Positions 18,901 to 26,362 are shown, counted from the stretch's first letter. The stretch is 64,000 nucleotides of DNA from an uncultured Oscillospiraceae bacterium (GCA_905192745.1 CAJJLZ010000001.1:298077-362076), one strand, 5' to 3'. Notes: generated from the letters alone by a model not told the origin. Numbers and translations are program-made.

Positions 18901-20493
18901 CAGGCCGTGCCCCTCCGTTACCCGGGGCTTTCCGTCCGGCCCGGCGGAGACGACCGCCCGGTTGAGCGGGTGGAGGGCGACCCCCGTCAGCTCGGCGGCG
19001 GTATCCAGCAGTATTCCGGTATCCGCGTCCAGCGCCAGCAGGTATTTGGATCGGCGCAGGAGGGACAGATCTCCCTCGAAGGCGAGAAAGTGGGGCTCCC
19101 CGCCCCGGATTACCCGGATCAGTTCGGCAATCGCCCCCCGCTTCCGTTCCCGGCCGGTGTAAGCGCGCATGGTTTCACTGTATTCCCGGGGCCGGACGGC
19201 CAGTACGAAGCCGCCGCCGCACCGGAGGTTCAGCCGGCGGATCTGCCGCTGCATGGCGGCGACATCCGCCCCGTCTCCCGGCAGGGTGGGATATTCGGCC
19301 TGCGGCAGGTCGGCCAGCAGGCAGACCTGTACCGCTCCCCGGCCGTTGGTGTTGTACAGCTCGAATAGATGCCGGGCCGTTTTCTCCGCCGATGCGGCGG
19401 AGGGAAGGAGGGAGGAAACCGCGATCACGGTGCGCCCCTCCTCCGGAATGACGCCGTCCAGCGCCAGACGGGGAAGGCGGCGGGGCGGCAGTCCCCGCAG
19501 AAGCAGATGCTGCAGCAGAGGGCGGAGCAGTTCAAACAGCGGGAGATAGAGAAGAATCGCCGCCCAACCGTTTCCCGCCCACAGGGCGAGGAGGATTGCG
19601 AGAGGAAGGGGGAGCAGGGCGGAAAGCAGAAGCAGCGCCCGTCCGCGTCCCTTTCGCCTCCGGTCGTTGTCCAGCGCGGCAAGGGGCGCGCCCACATGCC
19701 GTTCCCGTGGGGTGGAACCCTGCTTCGCTTCGTTCAGCAGGGCCTCGGCGGTGTCCGCTTCGCTCCGCCCCGACCGCTGGGCCGCGAGGGCGGTCCGCCG
19801 CCGGTAATCGGCGCGGGTACGGTCGTCCATGCGGGTATATATTCCGGCTGGGTCCTTTCGCAGGATTCGCTCCACAATGCTGTGCCGTTCGGTCAGCCCG
19901 TCAAAATCGAGGTCGGCGGCCGCCCGCAGGCCATTTACCGCGGCGGCGATCAGCCGTTCGGCTTCCGCCCCGGTTTCCCGGCAGGCGTCCGCCGCGGTCA
20001 GCACCAGCGCCGCCCGCAGGCAGAGAGGGAGCAACTCCAGCTCGAATACCGTCAGCGGGCGGATTTTTCCGGCTTCCGCGATTAACGCATCCATTCCGGC
20101 TTCGTCCGGCAGTCCGCCGCCCGCCGGTCCGTTTTCTTTTATCAGCCGCCGCAGAAGAAGGCAGAGCAGGGGCTGCCGCCCGGCGCAGGGCAGGCGGCCC
20201 GCAAACCGCAGGTCGGAAAGCGCCTGCTCTCCTTCCCGGGAGAGCAGGTGGTAATTATCGTCCAGCCATTCCCGAAATCCGGTTTCGCCGGAGGGACCCG
20301 GCTTCCGGCCGGTTCGGCGGAGGATATTCAGGGCGCGGCGCACCTCCCGCCGCAGGGGGCGGAGACTGCCGGGGACGGCCGGCCCGGCAAGGCACTCCCG
20401 TGCGAGTTCGGCGTAACAGGCCGTATCCGGCGCGTCAGGGGTCCCAGGTTCGTGGAAGGGCTTGAAGGGCGTTTTTTCGGGTTTGTCAGTCAT
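12955..20493 (-). CDS. Cyclic beta-1,2-glucan synthase family protein (GT84 - glucoamylase-like - GH94)
   Basis: 2512 residues, the largest gene here. Order of parts: N-terminal helical region (1-280); two membrane spans (~290-330); GT84 glycosyltransferase with DADTG near residue 486 and the RLHRWVRGDWQ motif near 640; a membrane cluster (~650-830); a glucoamylase-like domain (YNWYDTRTLRPLSPRYVSTV near 940, HVGMSL near 1210); mutarotase-like beta-sandwich domains; and a C-terminal GH94 phosphorylase domain with GDWNDGFN near 2198, whose second Asp is the expected general acid, plus VRENGGQYTHAAVWL. Proteobacterial NdvB/Cgs proteins of this design make cyclic beta-1,2-glucans from UDP-glucose, the GH94 part trimming chain length. 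Clostridial relatives are often annotated only as GH36-type. All main catalytic motifs look intact; product not proven. Confidence 0.9.
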   Translation of the reverse strand: MTDKPEKTPFKPFHEPGTPDAPDTACYAELARECLAGPAVPGSLRPLRREVRRALNILRRTGRKPGPSGETGFREWLDDNYHLLSREGEQALSDLRFAGRLPCAGRQPLLCLLLRRLIKENGPAGGGLPDEAGMDALIAEAGKIRPLTVFELELLPLCLRAALVLTAADACRETGAEAERLIAAAVNGLRAAADLDFDGLTERHSIVERILRKDPAGIYTRMDDRTRADYRRRTALAAQRSGRSEADTAEALLNEAKQGSTPRERHVGAPLAALDNDRRRKGRGRALLLLSALLPLPLAILLALWAGNGWAAILLYLPLFELLRPLLQHLLLRGLPPRRLPRLALDGVIPEEGRTVIAVSSLLPSAASAEKTARHLFELYNTNGRGAVQVCLLADLPQAEYPTLPGDGADVAAMQRQIRRLNLRCGGGFVLAVRPREYSETMRAYTGRERKRGAIAELIRVIRGGEPHFLAFEGDLSLLRRSKYLLALDADTGILLDTAAELTGVALHPLNRAVVSAGPDGKPRVTEGHGLFAPRIGAELKSANRTAFSRAMAGVGGITPYDVPAGDLYMDCFSAGIFTGKGLIDVEAFAAAAEPELPAEQVLSHDILEGCLLNAGLVSDVEMTDGCPAGMGSWLDRLHRWVRGDWQNAPFLWNRALPLTGLDKWKLTDNLRRSVTPAVCLLCLLASPFFGGRAGQLLALTGLLAPVGGNLLAALLALLQGGWMTLGGRYYSRVLPRAMGALTQAWYTLTMLPATALTGADGACRAVVRLFSRRRLLEWTTAAQAEKRRTGWGSAFRRFWPSLLIALFLLVFGSGFARLGGLIFLFLLPLAVFSARTVPAKDARPLTPGQKERVGAYAAAMWRYYEEHCTAAEHYLPPDNVQEAPVWRVAHRTSPTNIGLYLLCIAAARDFGLIDDEGMLDRTERTLATVERLEKWKGNPYNWYDTRTLRPLSPRYVSTVDSGNFVCCLVALRQALAELRGPRAEAAAEAARRLQDGLELVPMYNEKRNLFHIGLDPDTGERSPSYYDLLMSESRMTGYYAVATRQIPKKHWGALGRPLARSGSAVGPVSWSGTMFEFFMPRLLLPAEEGTMGYEALRFCLHCQRRRPPRDVPWGISESGFYAFDSNLNYQYKAHGVPRLALKRGLGGELVISPYSSFLALTTDPDAALRNLARLEKRGMTGSCGFYEAADFTPSRAARGGYSIVRSYMAHHVGMSLIACANAAMDDRFVRRFLRDEDMARAEELLVEKAPDAGTVYDPVKESRVPSLPGREPALSEEIPHPNPRTPRMHLLAGAEWQLAVTDTGAGFSVSHGLDIHRVSDDLLRAPQGIFVVVDGGNGPFSLTAAPDYAGCAEGEPPVRRAEFHPGAAIFTAEQGELEAGMRAMVHPRLPCEQRQVVLKNRSGKRMRAAVLFYFEPSLARRADSRAHPAFSRLFLAVHKDPAAAALFVTRRQRLGEPPACLAAGLLDGADFEYEASREALLSRPEGMASLPACLKKPFANRGEGVPDSAVALRMTVDIPPRAQRSVTLVLAAAPTAAEAANRLIEARREGLLSAERAAPAPFGGVEAQLAAQILPDLFYPPRMDREWAAAARANERGQDALWGLGISGDYPLVLIEIHNAADASRAEPYMRLHRSLRLGGVETELAVAYREGGEYDAPVLDALRAAAANAGSEEALGKRGGVHLVNLTVHGEGALALLAAVCRHNGARDLQRAGLPPAEYRPAVILPAKPLPPAGQPGDKGTAAPLLLPGGEFRNGRFRVDAAPQTDGVPRLPWCHVLANPTFGTLVSDKALGFTWAGNARENKLTPWQNDTASDNRGELLLVRAGGQIRDAVWGAAPTYGEGFARYDGRLEFPGGITLDAAVTVRVPERGPWKTVTLELESHGKEEIDLQAAYYIEPVLGVNRENARHTAAKWENGALLLHNPFAAMKGAAVLTAGGGADGCDCDRGSFLSGSWGGGTLSPLPDPCAAVIVRRKLPPRRRETISFVLGFASGERPEQALAAARRLPSLARETPEDTGRLTRFPRIRTPDPCLNVLAGDWLPRQVLRCRLFARTGFYQCGGAWGFRDQLQDSLAVLWIDPAVVRRQLMRCAAVQFEEGDVLHWWHRLPKSLRGVRTRCSDDLLWLPFVTTEYIDFTGDGGVLDARVRWLTGPPLSPDEQDRYFEPGRTGHADPLYLHCVRALERGSTHGAHGLPLIGSGDWNDGFNLLGAQGRGESVWLGMFLAIVLDRFAPLCEKRGETERAAAFRQWAADYRAAADGCFATDRYLRAWFDDGAPLGAVGAPACAVDSLTQSFAVLCGLPKKRTDAALDTALSQLVDRENGVVRLFAPPFDRAEADSRPVGYITAYPPGVRENGGQYTHAAVWLAVALLETGRTDEGFDLLRLLNTAQKYADGLGEQYKGEPYALAGDVYANRECPGRAGWTQYTGSAGWYYTAVLRHLLGLRPHGSFLELSPRLPARWEGYEVSLILGGSALSIRIRRGKERLTVDGRAADRVPLDGSPHKVEMSVPAE

Positions 20494-20567
20494 AAACGAT
20501 TCCGGCCTTTCTGTCGGCGGGCCGCCGGGCGGCGCGCCGGTTGGGGAACGGGTCGAAAAACCGGGCA

Positions 20568-20600
20568 GAAAAAAGCGGCAGACCCGTCCTGTCTGCCGCT
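20568..20600 (-). terminator. Hairpin with U tract in the leader of the glucan synthase gene
   Basis: 10-bp perfect stem (20574-20583 and 20591-20600, loop CCGTCCT), followed on the minus strand by TTTTTT. It lies only 75 bp upstream of the glucan synthase start and more than 180 bp after the plsY stop, so it may be an attenuator rather than the plsY terminator. Confidence 0.65.
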
Positions 20601-20634
20601 TAGGATTCCCACGCTTTCCCAGAAGTATACACGC

Positions 20635-20671
20635 GGCCGTATTTCCCGAATACAGACCGGGAAATACGGCC
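20635..20671. repeat. 14-bp perfect inverted repeat in the plsY / glucan synthase intergenic region
   Basis: Arms 20635-20648 and 20658-20671 (GGCCGTATTTCCCG and its complement), 9-nt spacer. No U tract in either direction. It is the middle of three consecutive hairpins. Confidence 0.6.
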
Positions 20672-20737
20672 TCCCATAAAAGGTTTATTCCGCGGTCAAA
20701 ACCAGCCGCCGATGTCTGCCTCCGGCTATGGGACGAA

Positions 20738-20772
20738 AAAACGGCGAAAGCAGCGCCTGCTTTCGCCGTTTT
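20738..20772 (-). terminator. Intrinsic terminator of plsY
   Basis: 16-bp stem (20738-20753 and 20757-20772) closed by CGC, A-tract before and TTTTTT after on the minus strand. It lies 16 bp after the plsY stop codon. Confidence 0.9.
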
Positions 20773-20788
20773 GGTGAATGGAAAAATA

Positions 20789-21499
20789 CTATTTTTTATC
20801 GCCGAAGGACAGCTTGCTCTCCGTCCCGGCGGCGATCCGTTTGATATTCGGAATGTGCTTGATAATCAGGATGGCGGCGATCAAAACCGCCATTAGGGTG
20901 CAAAACCATACCACGCCGCCGGACTGATGCTCCGCAAAGGCGCGGAATATGTAGGTGAACACCGGCAGCAGCGCCGCGGCGATCACCGAACCCAGCGAAA
21001 CCATCCGGGAAATCAGAACCGTGACGATAAAGAAGCCAAGGCAGATCAGCGCCACCCGCCAGTCCAGAATCAGCATCATCCCCAGGGTGGTAAGAACCCC
21101 CTTGCCGCCCCGGAAACCGAAGTACAGCGGAAACAGGTGGCCGATGATGCAGAAGAACCCGGCCAGATACCGCCCCGCCAGCTCTGCGCCGGCGGGGGAA
21201 ATCCGCAGGCTTTCCGCACCGGTGTATACGAGATTCAGGTCCCGCAGCAGCCACCCGCCGATCAGCACGGCAAGGATGCTCTTGAGCAGGTCCCCGGCAG
21301 TGGTCAGCAGGGCCGGCAGCTTCCCCTGCGAGCGCAGGACGTTGGTGGCGCCCGCGTTGCCGCTGCCGTAGGAACGGATGTCCTCCTTGGCGGTAAGCTT
21401 GGTCACGATAATGGCGGAATTCACACTGCCCAGCAGGTAGGCGGCCAGCGCCGTCAACAGCATACTGAGCCAGCTGTTCTGCAAAAATTCTCCGATCAT
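20789..21499 (-). CDS. plsY: Acyl-phosphate:glycerol-3-phosphate acyltransferase
   Basis: 236 residues from the ATG at 21499, 9 nt after AAAGGA. Integral membrane enzyme that makes lysophosphatidic acid from acyl-phosphate and glycerol-3-phosphate, the first step of phospholipid synthesis in most Gram-positive bacteria. It has five to seven hydrophobic spans. The loops hold the three family motifs: GSGNAGATNVLR, GFRGGKGVLTTLG (phosphate binding) and SLGSVIAAALLPV. It follows der on the same strand with a 76-bp gap, the usual der-plsY order in Clostridia. The glycerol-3-phosphate supplier gpsA, often adjacent, is 17 kb away here. Confidence 0.96.
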   Translation of the reverse strand: MIGEFLQNSWLSMLLTALAAYLLGSVNSAIIVTKLTAKEDIRSYGSGNAGATNVLRSQGKLPALLTTAGDLLKSILAVLIGGWLLRDLNLVYTGAESLRISPAGAELAGRYLAGFFCIIGHLFPLYFGFRGGKGVLTTLGMMLILDWRVALICLGFFIVTVLISRMVSLGSVIAAALLPVFTYIFRAFAEHQSGGVVWFCTLMAVLIAAILIIKHIPNIKRIAAGTESKLSFGDKK

Positions 21500-21575
21500 G
21501 CGCAACGATCCTTTCCCTGATTTTCCTGGTTTCCGGCTTTCTGCGCCGCATGGATTTTCCGGAAGGCGATATCCG

Positions 21576-22910
21576 TCAGCGGCCGTTTCCGGTTTCTCCG
21601 CGTTCGCGGATGATGAAGCGTACCGGCGTCCCTTCCAGCCCAAAGGTCTCCCGAATCTGGTTTTCCAAATACCGCTGGTAGGAAAAATGAAACAGGTCGG
21701 CCCGGTTGACAAAGCAGACGAAGGTCGGCGGCTTGATGGACGCCTGCGTCATGTAATAGATGCGGAGGCGGCGTCCCTTATCCGTCGGCGGCTGCACCCG
21801 GGCGGTCGCCGCGGCCAGCACGTCGTTGAGCATTCCGGTGGAAATCCGCATGGCGTTCTGCTGGGAAACGTATTTAATCAGTTCAAACAGCCGGTCGATC
21901 CGCTGGCCGGTTTTGGCGGAAATAAAGATCAGCGGCGCATAGGACATAAAGGAAAAGTCGTTCATCAGCTGTTTGCGCATGCTGTCCATGGTGCGGCCGT
22001 CCTTTTCCACCGCGTCCCATTTGTTCACCGCGATGATACAGGCTTTGCCTTCTTCATGGGCGATGCCGGCCACCTTGCTGTCCTGCTCGGTGAAGCCTTC
22101 GGTCGCGTCGATCATAATCACGCAGACGTCGGCCCGCTCCACCGCCATCTGGGCGCGGAGCACGCTGTATTTTTCGATCGCGTCGTCCACCCGGCTCCGC
22201 CGGCGGAGCCCGGCGGTGTCGATAAAGACAAAATCCCCGTGCTGATTATGGATGGGGGTATCCACCGCGTCCCGGGTGGTGCCGGCGATATCCGACACGA
22301 TCGCCCGTTCCTCTCCCGCGATCCGGTTGATGAGGGAGGATTTCCCGGCGTTCGGTTTGCCGATCACCGCGACCTTGATGGTATCGCTTTCCTCTTCCTC
22401 CCCGTCGTCCTCCGGCAGGTATTCGCACACCGCGTCCAGCAGATCGCCGGTGCCGTGCCCGTGGACGGAGGACACCGCGACGGGATCCCCCAGCCCGAGG
22501 TTGTAAAATTCATAGAACTCGGGGGGCGGATCGCCCACCGTGTCGCATTTGTTCACGCAGAGTACGACCGGCTTCCCGCTCTTCTGCAGCATCACCGCCA
22601 CGTCGGCGTCGTTCGCCGTCACGCCGGAACGCAGATCGGTTACCAGCACGATCACATCCGCCTGGTCGATGGCGAGCTGCGCCTGCCGCCGCATCTGGGA
22701 CAGGATCACGTCGTCCGAATACGGCTCGATTCCGCCGGTATCCGCCAGCATGAAGCGGCGCCCGCTCCATTCGCATTCCGCGAAGATCCGGTCCCGCGTC
22801 ACTCCCGGCGTATCCTTCACAATGGAAAGCCGCCGGCCGATCAGTTTATTGAATAATGTCGATTTGCCCACGTTGGGCCGTCCTACGACGGCAACGACTG
22901 GCCGCGCCAT
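21576..22910 (-). CDS. der: Ribosome biogenesis GTPase Der (EngA)
   Basis: 444 residues; ATG 22910 is preferred (GAGGTG 6 nt upstream) over an in-frame start 27 nt earlier. Two tandem GTPase domains: G1 GRPNVGKSTLF near residue 9 with DTGG, NKCD; and a second G1 GKPNAGKSSL with DTAGL and NKWD. The C-terminal KH-like domain starts around residue 355 (INDVLAAATA... YMTQASIKPPTFVCFVN). Acts in 50S subunit assembly in the cytosol. The gap to the DUF512 gene upstream is only about 60 bp, so they likely share a transcript. Confidence 0.97.
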   Translation of the reverse strand: MARPVVAVVGRPNVGKSTLFNKLIGRRLSIVKDTPGVTRDRIFAECEWSGRRFMLADTGGIEPYSDDVILSQMRRQAQLAIDQADVIVLVTDLRSGVTANDADVAVMLQKSGKPVVLCVNKCDTVGDPPPEFYEFYNLGLGDPVAVSSVHGHGTGDLLDAVCEYLPEDDGEEEESDTIKVAVIGKPNAGKSSLINRIAGEERAIVSDIAGTTRDAVDTPIHNQHGDFVFIDTAGLRRRSRVDDAIEKYSVLRAQMAVERADVCVIMIDATEGFTEQDSKVAGIAHEEGKACIIAVNKWDAVEKDGRTMDSMRKQLMNDFSFMSYAPLIFISAKTGQRIDRLFELIKYVSQQNAMRISTGMLNDVLAAATARVQPPTDKGRRLRIYYMTQASIKPPTFVCFVNRADLFHFSYQRYLENQIRETFGLEGTPVRFIIRERGETGNGR

Positions 22911-22969
22911 GGTCTTCACCTCTATTCTATTTCCCACGGCGGGCCATCATGCCCGCCCGGTCTCTCTGT

Positions 22970-24274
22970 TTACAGCAAAAGGGCGTCCGCCAGCGCATCC
23001 CCGTCCACCGGGGTCACGACCAGCCGCACGCTGAGCTCCCGCTCCACGTCCTCGCGGGAAACGTCGTCCAGAAACACGTCCCCCTCATGCCGCAGCATCA
23101 CATCGGGAATGACGAGAATTTCTCCCGGCTGTACCCGGTCCCGGAGCTGCCGGATCAGGTCCCCGCCGGTCACCAGCCCTGCCACCGTGATGGTTTCACC
23201 GAAAAAATCGTTCCGGACGCCGTGAACCTCCGCCCGCAGGGAGGGCCATTTTTTCCGGGCAAGGGCCACCAGCTCCTCAATCAATGGAAGGGCGGCCATT
23301 CCGGTTGCAAAATGCAGCGGACTGCCGGCGGGCGTCCCTTCCCGCTCATCCAGCGCGCGGCGGAACTGAGATTTCAGCAGCGCGGTCATTCCCACGCCGT
23401 TTTCCAGCTGGGAAAACTCGCCGTAAAACGCCTCGTCCTCCGGCACCGGCAGCCCCGCCTGAAGGTAAAACTCGTCGGCCGGATAAAATATGCGGTTCCC
23501 GTATTGTTCCAGCATCCGGTCCCCGAACGCCTCCATCTGCCGGACGACGGCGGCGGCCTCCTCCCGGGTGAACATCCGCAGGGCAGGCAGCCCCTCCCGG
23601 TGCTTGGTCAGCCCCACCGGAACCGCCGCGACGCTTTCCACAGCAGGTACCAGCGCGGACAAATCCTCCATTGACCGGGCGAGCTCCGCCCCGTCATTGA
23701 TTCCCGGGCAGAGCACCAGCTGGCACTCCATCCGGATCCCTGCGCGTGCGAACCGCTGGAGAATCTCCAGACAGCGCCCGGCAAACCGATTGTGCATCAT
23801 TTGACACCGCAGTTCCGGATTGGTGGTGTGCACCGAAACGTTAATCGGGCTGATGTGCATGGCAATGATCCGCTCGATCTCGTGCTCGCTGAGATTGGTG
23901 AGGGTGATATAATTCCCGAACAGGAAGGACAGGCGGGAATCGTCGTCCTTGAAATACAGGGATTGGCGCATCCCCGGCGGGAGCTGATCGATAAAGCAGA
24001 ACACGCACTGGTTCCGGCAGGAATGCTGGGAATCCATCAGGTAGGTGGCGAATTCCAGCCCCGGGTCCTCCTCCGTGCCCTTGTGCAGGCGGAGGACCCG
24101 CTTTTTCCCTTCCCGGGAAAGGACGAGCGACAGCACCGGCTCATTCATATAAAAACGGTAATCGAGCACATCCTCGATCGGCTGCCCGTTCATTGTCAGC
24201 AGCTCGTCCCCCGCGCGGATATCCTTCCGCGCGGCGGGGCTGCCCGCCGTTATGCCGGTGATTGTCACGCCCAT
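22970..24274 (-). CDS. DUF512 family radical-SAM-like protein with N-terminal PDZ domain
   Basis: 434 residues from ATG 24274, 9 nt after AGGAAGG. N-terminal PDZ-like domain (residues 1-60, GSPAARKDIRAGDELLTMNG). Then CRNQCVFCFIDQLPPGMR with the CxxxCxxC cluster of radical SAM proteins, and LSFLFGNYITLTNLS, characteristic of this family. The C-terminal DUF512 domain has GVGMTALLKSQF and VRNDFFGETITVAGLVTGGD. It is conserved in Clostridia next to der, as here; biochemical function is not established. The neighbourhood hints at a role in ribosome or tRNA matters, but that is inference. Confidence 0.92.
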   Translation of the reverse strand: MGVTITGITAGSPAARKDIRAGDELLTMNGQPIEDVLDYRFYMNEPVLSLVLSREGKKRVLRLHKGTEEDPGLEFATYLMDSQHSCRNQCVFCFIDQLPPGMRQSLYFKDDDSRLSFLFGNYITLTNLSEHEIERIIAMHISPINVSVHTTNPELRCQMMHNRFAGRCLEILQRFARAGIRMECQLVLCPGINDGAELARSMEDLSALVPAVESVAAVPVGLTKHREGLPALRMFTREEAAAVVRQMEAFGDRMLEQYGNRIFYPADEFYLQAGLPVPEDEAFYGEFSQLENGVGMTALLKSQFRRALDEREGTPAGSPLHFATGMAALPLIEELVALARKKWPSLRAEVHGVRNDFFGETITVAGLVTGGDLIRQLRDRVQPGEILVIPDVMLRHEGDVFLDDVSREDVERELSVRLVVTPVDGDALADALLL

Positions 24275-24428
24275 ACCGCGTTTCCTTCCTGTTCTGTCTC
24301 TGTTCGGATTCGGCCCCAGTCCGTCCATGCTCCACCGGATCCGTCCGGTATAGTATTCATCCCGTACCGCCGGAATATGCCGCCGGAACAAACCGGGACA
24401 CGCGCCCCCGTCCGGCATATCCTGATAC

Positions 24429-24457
24429 AAAAATAGAGAAGGATTGCTCCCTCTCTA
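24429..24457 (-). terminator. Intrinsic terminator of the DUF177-rpmF operon
   Basis: On the minus strand TAGAGAGG / CCTTCTCTA pair with a single-nt bulge, followed by TTTTT (complement of 24429-24433). It lies about 60 bp after the rpmF stop and just before the DUF512 gene region. Confidence 0.65.
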
Positions 24458-24518
24458 CTTTCTCTTCGCCGCGGCCGGATGGCCGCCCGTGCCGTAAGGA
24501 ACCGGATCAGCCGGAACC

Positions 24519-24701
24519 TCAGGCCTCTTTCTTAACAATCTGCCGGCCGTTGTAGTAGCCGCAATTGCCGCAGAGACGGTGCGGGCGCTTGTATTCGCCG
24601 CACTGCGGGCACTTCATGAGCGCCGGAGCGTCCATCTTCCAGACGTTGGAACGCCGTTTGTCGCGCCGGGCCTTGGATGTTTTTCTCTTGGGTACCGCCA
24701 T
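24519..24701 (-). CDS. rpmF: 50S ribosomal protein L32
   Basis: 60 residues from ATG 24701 with AGGAGG upstream. N-terminal MAVPKRKTSKARRDKRRSN is the L32 signature; the four-cysteine zinc ribbon CPQCGEYKRPHRLCGNCGYY is complete, so this is the zinc-containing form. It follows the DUF177 gene, the standard bacterial arrangement. Confidence 0.97.
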   Translation of the reverse strand: MAVPKRKTSKARRDKRRSNVWKMDAPALMKCPQCGEYKRPHRLCGNCGYYNGRQIVKKEA

Positions 24702-24788
24702 CGTCAGCACCTCCTTAGCACTGGTGATAAGAGTTCATGGCTTATCCTTAACAAGGGTTTGGGAGGAAGGTTTCCCGCTCCGTCCCGC

Positions 24789-25283
24789 TCAGTTGATAAG
24801 CTGTCTGAGAACCTCCAAACGGGGGTCGGTCGTGTCACTGCGGCAGCCGCAAAGCCCCTCGTTGAGATTCTTCCCGCACTGCGGGCAAAGCCCGCGGCAG
24901 TCTTTCCGGCAGAGGTTCTTCGACGGCAGGTTCAGGATCAGCTCCTCTTCCACCAGATCGTCCAGCGGAAGCTGATAATTCTCCAGCAGCACAAAGTCGT
25001 CGTTTTCCTCGTTGTTCAGGGAAGAGACCAGAATGCGTTCGATCGGCACCGTCATATCCCGCCCGAACGCCGTCAGACAGCGATCGCAGCGTCCCTCGGT
25101 ACGGGTCGAAGCCGTGACCTGCAGGGTCACGATGTCGGCAGATACGGCGATTTCCCCTTTCACCCGAACGGGGTGGGGAAACGGCCGGCCGTTCTGGTAT
25201 TCCAGCCCGGAAAAGTCCATCTCACAGTCTATGGGCAGGGATTCCTTTTCGCCCATAAACAGCGGTTTCAGTTGGTAAAGCAT
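24789..25283 (-). CDS. DUF177 / YceD family protein
   Basis: 164 residues; ATG 25283. The family is linked to 23S rRNA/50S biogenesis and is encoded upstream of rpmF, as here. Conserved motif TRTEGRCDRCLTAF (CxxC), ELILNLPSKNLCRKDC, and a C-terminal GLCPQCGKNLNEGLCGC, which together offer a possible metal site. A strong promoter lies directly upstream, and rpmF follows after 87 bp. Confidence 0.92.
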   Translation of the reverse strand: MLYQLKPLFMGEKESLPIDCEMDFSGLEYQNGRPFPHPVRVKGEIAVSADIVTLQVTASTRTEGRCDRCLTAFGRDMTVPIERILVSSLNNEENDDFVLLENYQLPLDDLVEEELILNLPSKNLCRKDCRGLCPQCGKNLNEGLCGCRSDTTDPRLEVLRQLIN

Positions 25284-25309
25284 ACTCCACCTCAAGTGTC
25301 ACGCCAAAT

Positions 25310-25338
25310 ATTATACCGACATGGAAAGGGGTTGTCAA
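25310..25338 (-). promoter_or_regulatory. Consensus sigma-A promoter of the DUF177-rpmF operon
   Basis: On the minus strand: TTGACA (25333-25338), 17-nt spacer, TATAAT (25310-25315). A perfect match to both hexamers, in line with high ribosomal protein expression. The start site would be about 20 nt before the DUF177 ATG. Confidence 0.93.
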
Positions 25339-25398
25339 GCAAAATTTCGGTTCCGCCGTCTATTTTCCGCTCTTTTCGACCGCGGCGATTGCCGGCGG

Positions 25399-26208
25399 TC
25401 AGTGCTCGGGCGGGCCGTCCAGCGCTTCCACCGGCACATAGGGCTGGGCCTCCGCGTCCCCGATGTCCCGGGAGATCACGAAGGGGGTGAGTTCGTCGTC
25501 CTGACCGGAGGGGTTGTCGCGGATCAGCTCGGCCACAAAGTCGGCGGGTCGGTCCATCAGGGAGGGGGAACGGCCGAGCACTTCGACGTTGATATCGTTG
25601 GCGTCCACCACCGCGCAGGCAACGCCCAGCGCCTGCTCGATATCCGCGCACACCTTGTCCGGCTCCTTCGGGTTGAGCACCGCGAGGGTGTGGTAGGTCT
25701 CAAACACCGAATGGCTGTAGAAACCGTCAATGCCGGACACGTCCTGCCCGACGATCTCATAAAACACCCCCCGCTTGCCGAACAGGCGGCAGACTCCGCC
25801 GCAGAAGCTGGCCCAGAGGATGAGGGGAAGCCCTTTCATATTGATCGCAAGCTGGAGCTTGTAAGGCTCGTCCATTCCGATGCCGTTGTTGTTGTGGGTG
25901 GCGAACCGGGAAAGGAATTTCGCCCAGAAGCCGACCTTCACGTCCTTCATCTCGACGGTGTTGTTCTGGCACATCGAGATGACCTTCTCGCCCATGGTGA
26001 CGATATCCCCCGGCCGATACAGCGGGGCGACATAGCGGCGGACCACCTCGACGTAATCCTCTCCCCGCCCGATGAAATGCGTCTGGACGGCGTACCGCTC
26101 GTACCGCGCGCCGTCCACCTCCCGCACCCCGCGGATATAATAGGTGACGCCGTTTTCTTCCCGCTTATTCTCCGATTTGTTCAGATTCCCTTCGTACCAG
26201 ATCGCCAT
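25399..26208 (-). CDS. CofE-like protein (coenzyme F420-0:L-glutamate ligase family, COG1478)
   Basis: 269 residues; ATG 26208 with AGGAGG 8 nt upstream. The sequence resembles the short clostridial members of the F420-0 gamma-glutamyl ligase family: GVTYYIRGVR at the N-terminus, PLYRPGDIVTMGEKVISM, NNNGIGMDEPYKLQLAI, CRLFGKRGVFYEIVGQDVSG, VVDANDINVEVLG. True F420 synthesis is not known in typical Clostridia and I see no other F420 gene here, so the substrate is probably different. It stands alone, with hairpins upstream. Confidence 0.65.
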   Translation of the reverse strand: MAIWYEGNLNKSENKREENGVTYYIRGVREVDGARYERYAVQTHFIGRGEDYVEVVRRYVAPLYRPGDIVTMGEKVISMCQNNTVEMKDVKVGFWAKFLSRFATHNNNGIGMDEPYKLQLAINMKGLPLILWASFCGGVCRLFGKRGVFYEIVGQDVSGIDGFYSHSVFETYHTLAVLNPKEPDKVCADIEQALGVACAVVDANDINVEVLGRSPSLMDRPADFVAELIRDNPSGQDDELTPFVISRDIGDAEAQPYVPVEALDGPPEH

Positions 26209-26245
26209 GGGCCGCCCCTCCTGTGTTTCCCTTTGTACGAAACGG

Positions 26246-26332
26246 CGGCGGGAGGACTTCCTCCGCTGCCGCCGTTTTTTGCCGGCATATCGGCGCGGCG
26301 GGGGCTCAGGCTCCCGCCGCGCCGACTGCCGG
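26246..26332. repeat. Two adjacent strong hairpins between minus-strand genes
   Basis: Hairpin one (about 26246-26280): AACGGCGGC...GCCGCCGTT, with TTTTTT on the plus side. Hairpin two (26282-26332): CCGGCA...TGCCGG enclosing a CGGCGCGGCGGG / CCCGCCGCGCCG inner stem. They probably end the transcript of the P-loop gene at 26363, but neither has a good U tract on the minus strand. Confidence 0.5.
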
Positions 26333-26362
26333 AATTCGTCGTGATGTTATGATGCCGTGGTT

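Noticed and set aside
12883..19368. Plus-strand open frame of 2161 codons opposite the glucan synthase gene
   Set aside because: It is the antisense of a GC-rich gene with strong third-position bias. Its translation has no recognisable domain and is dominated by Gly, Arg, Pro and His; the minus-strand protein has clear catalytic motifs.
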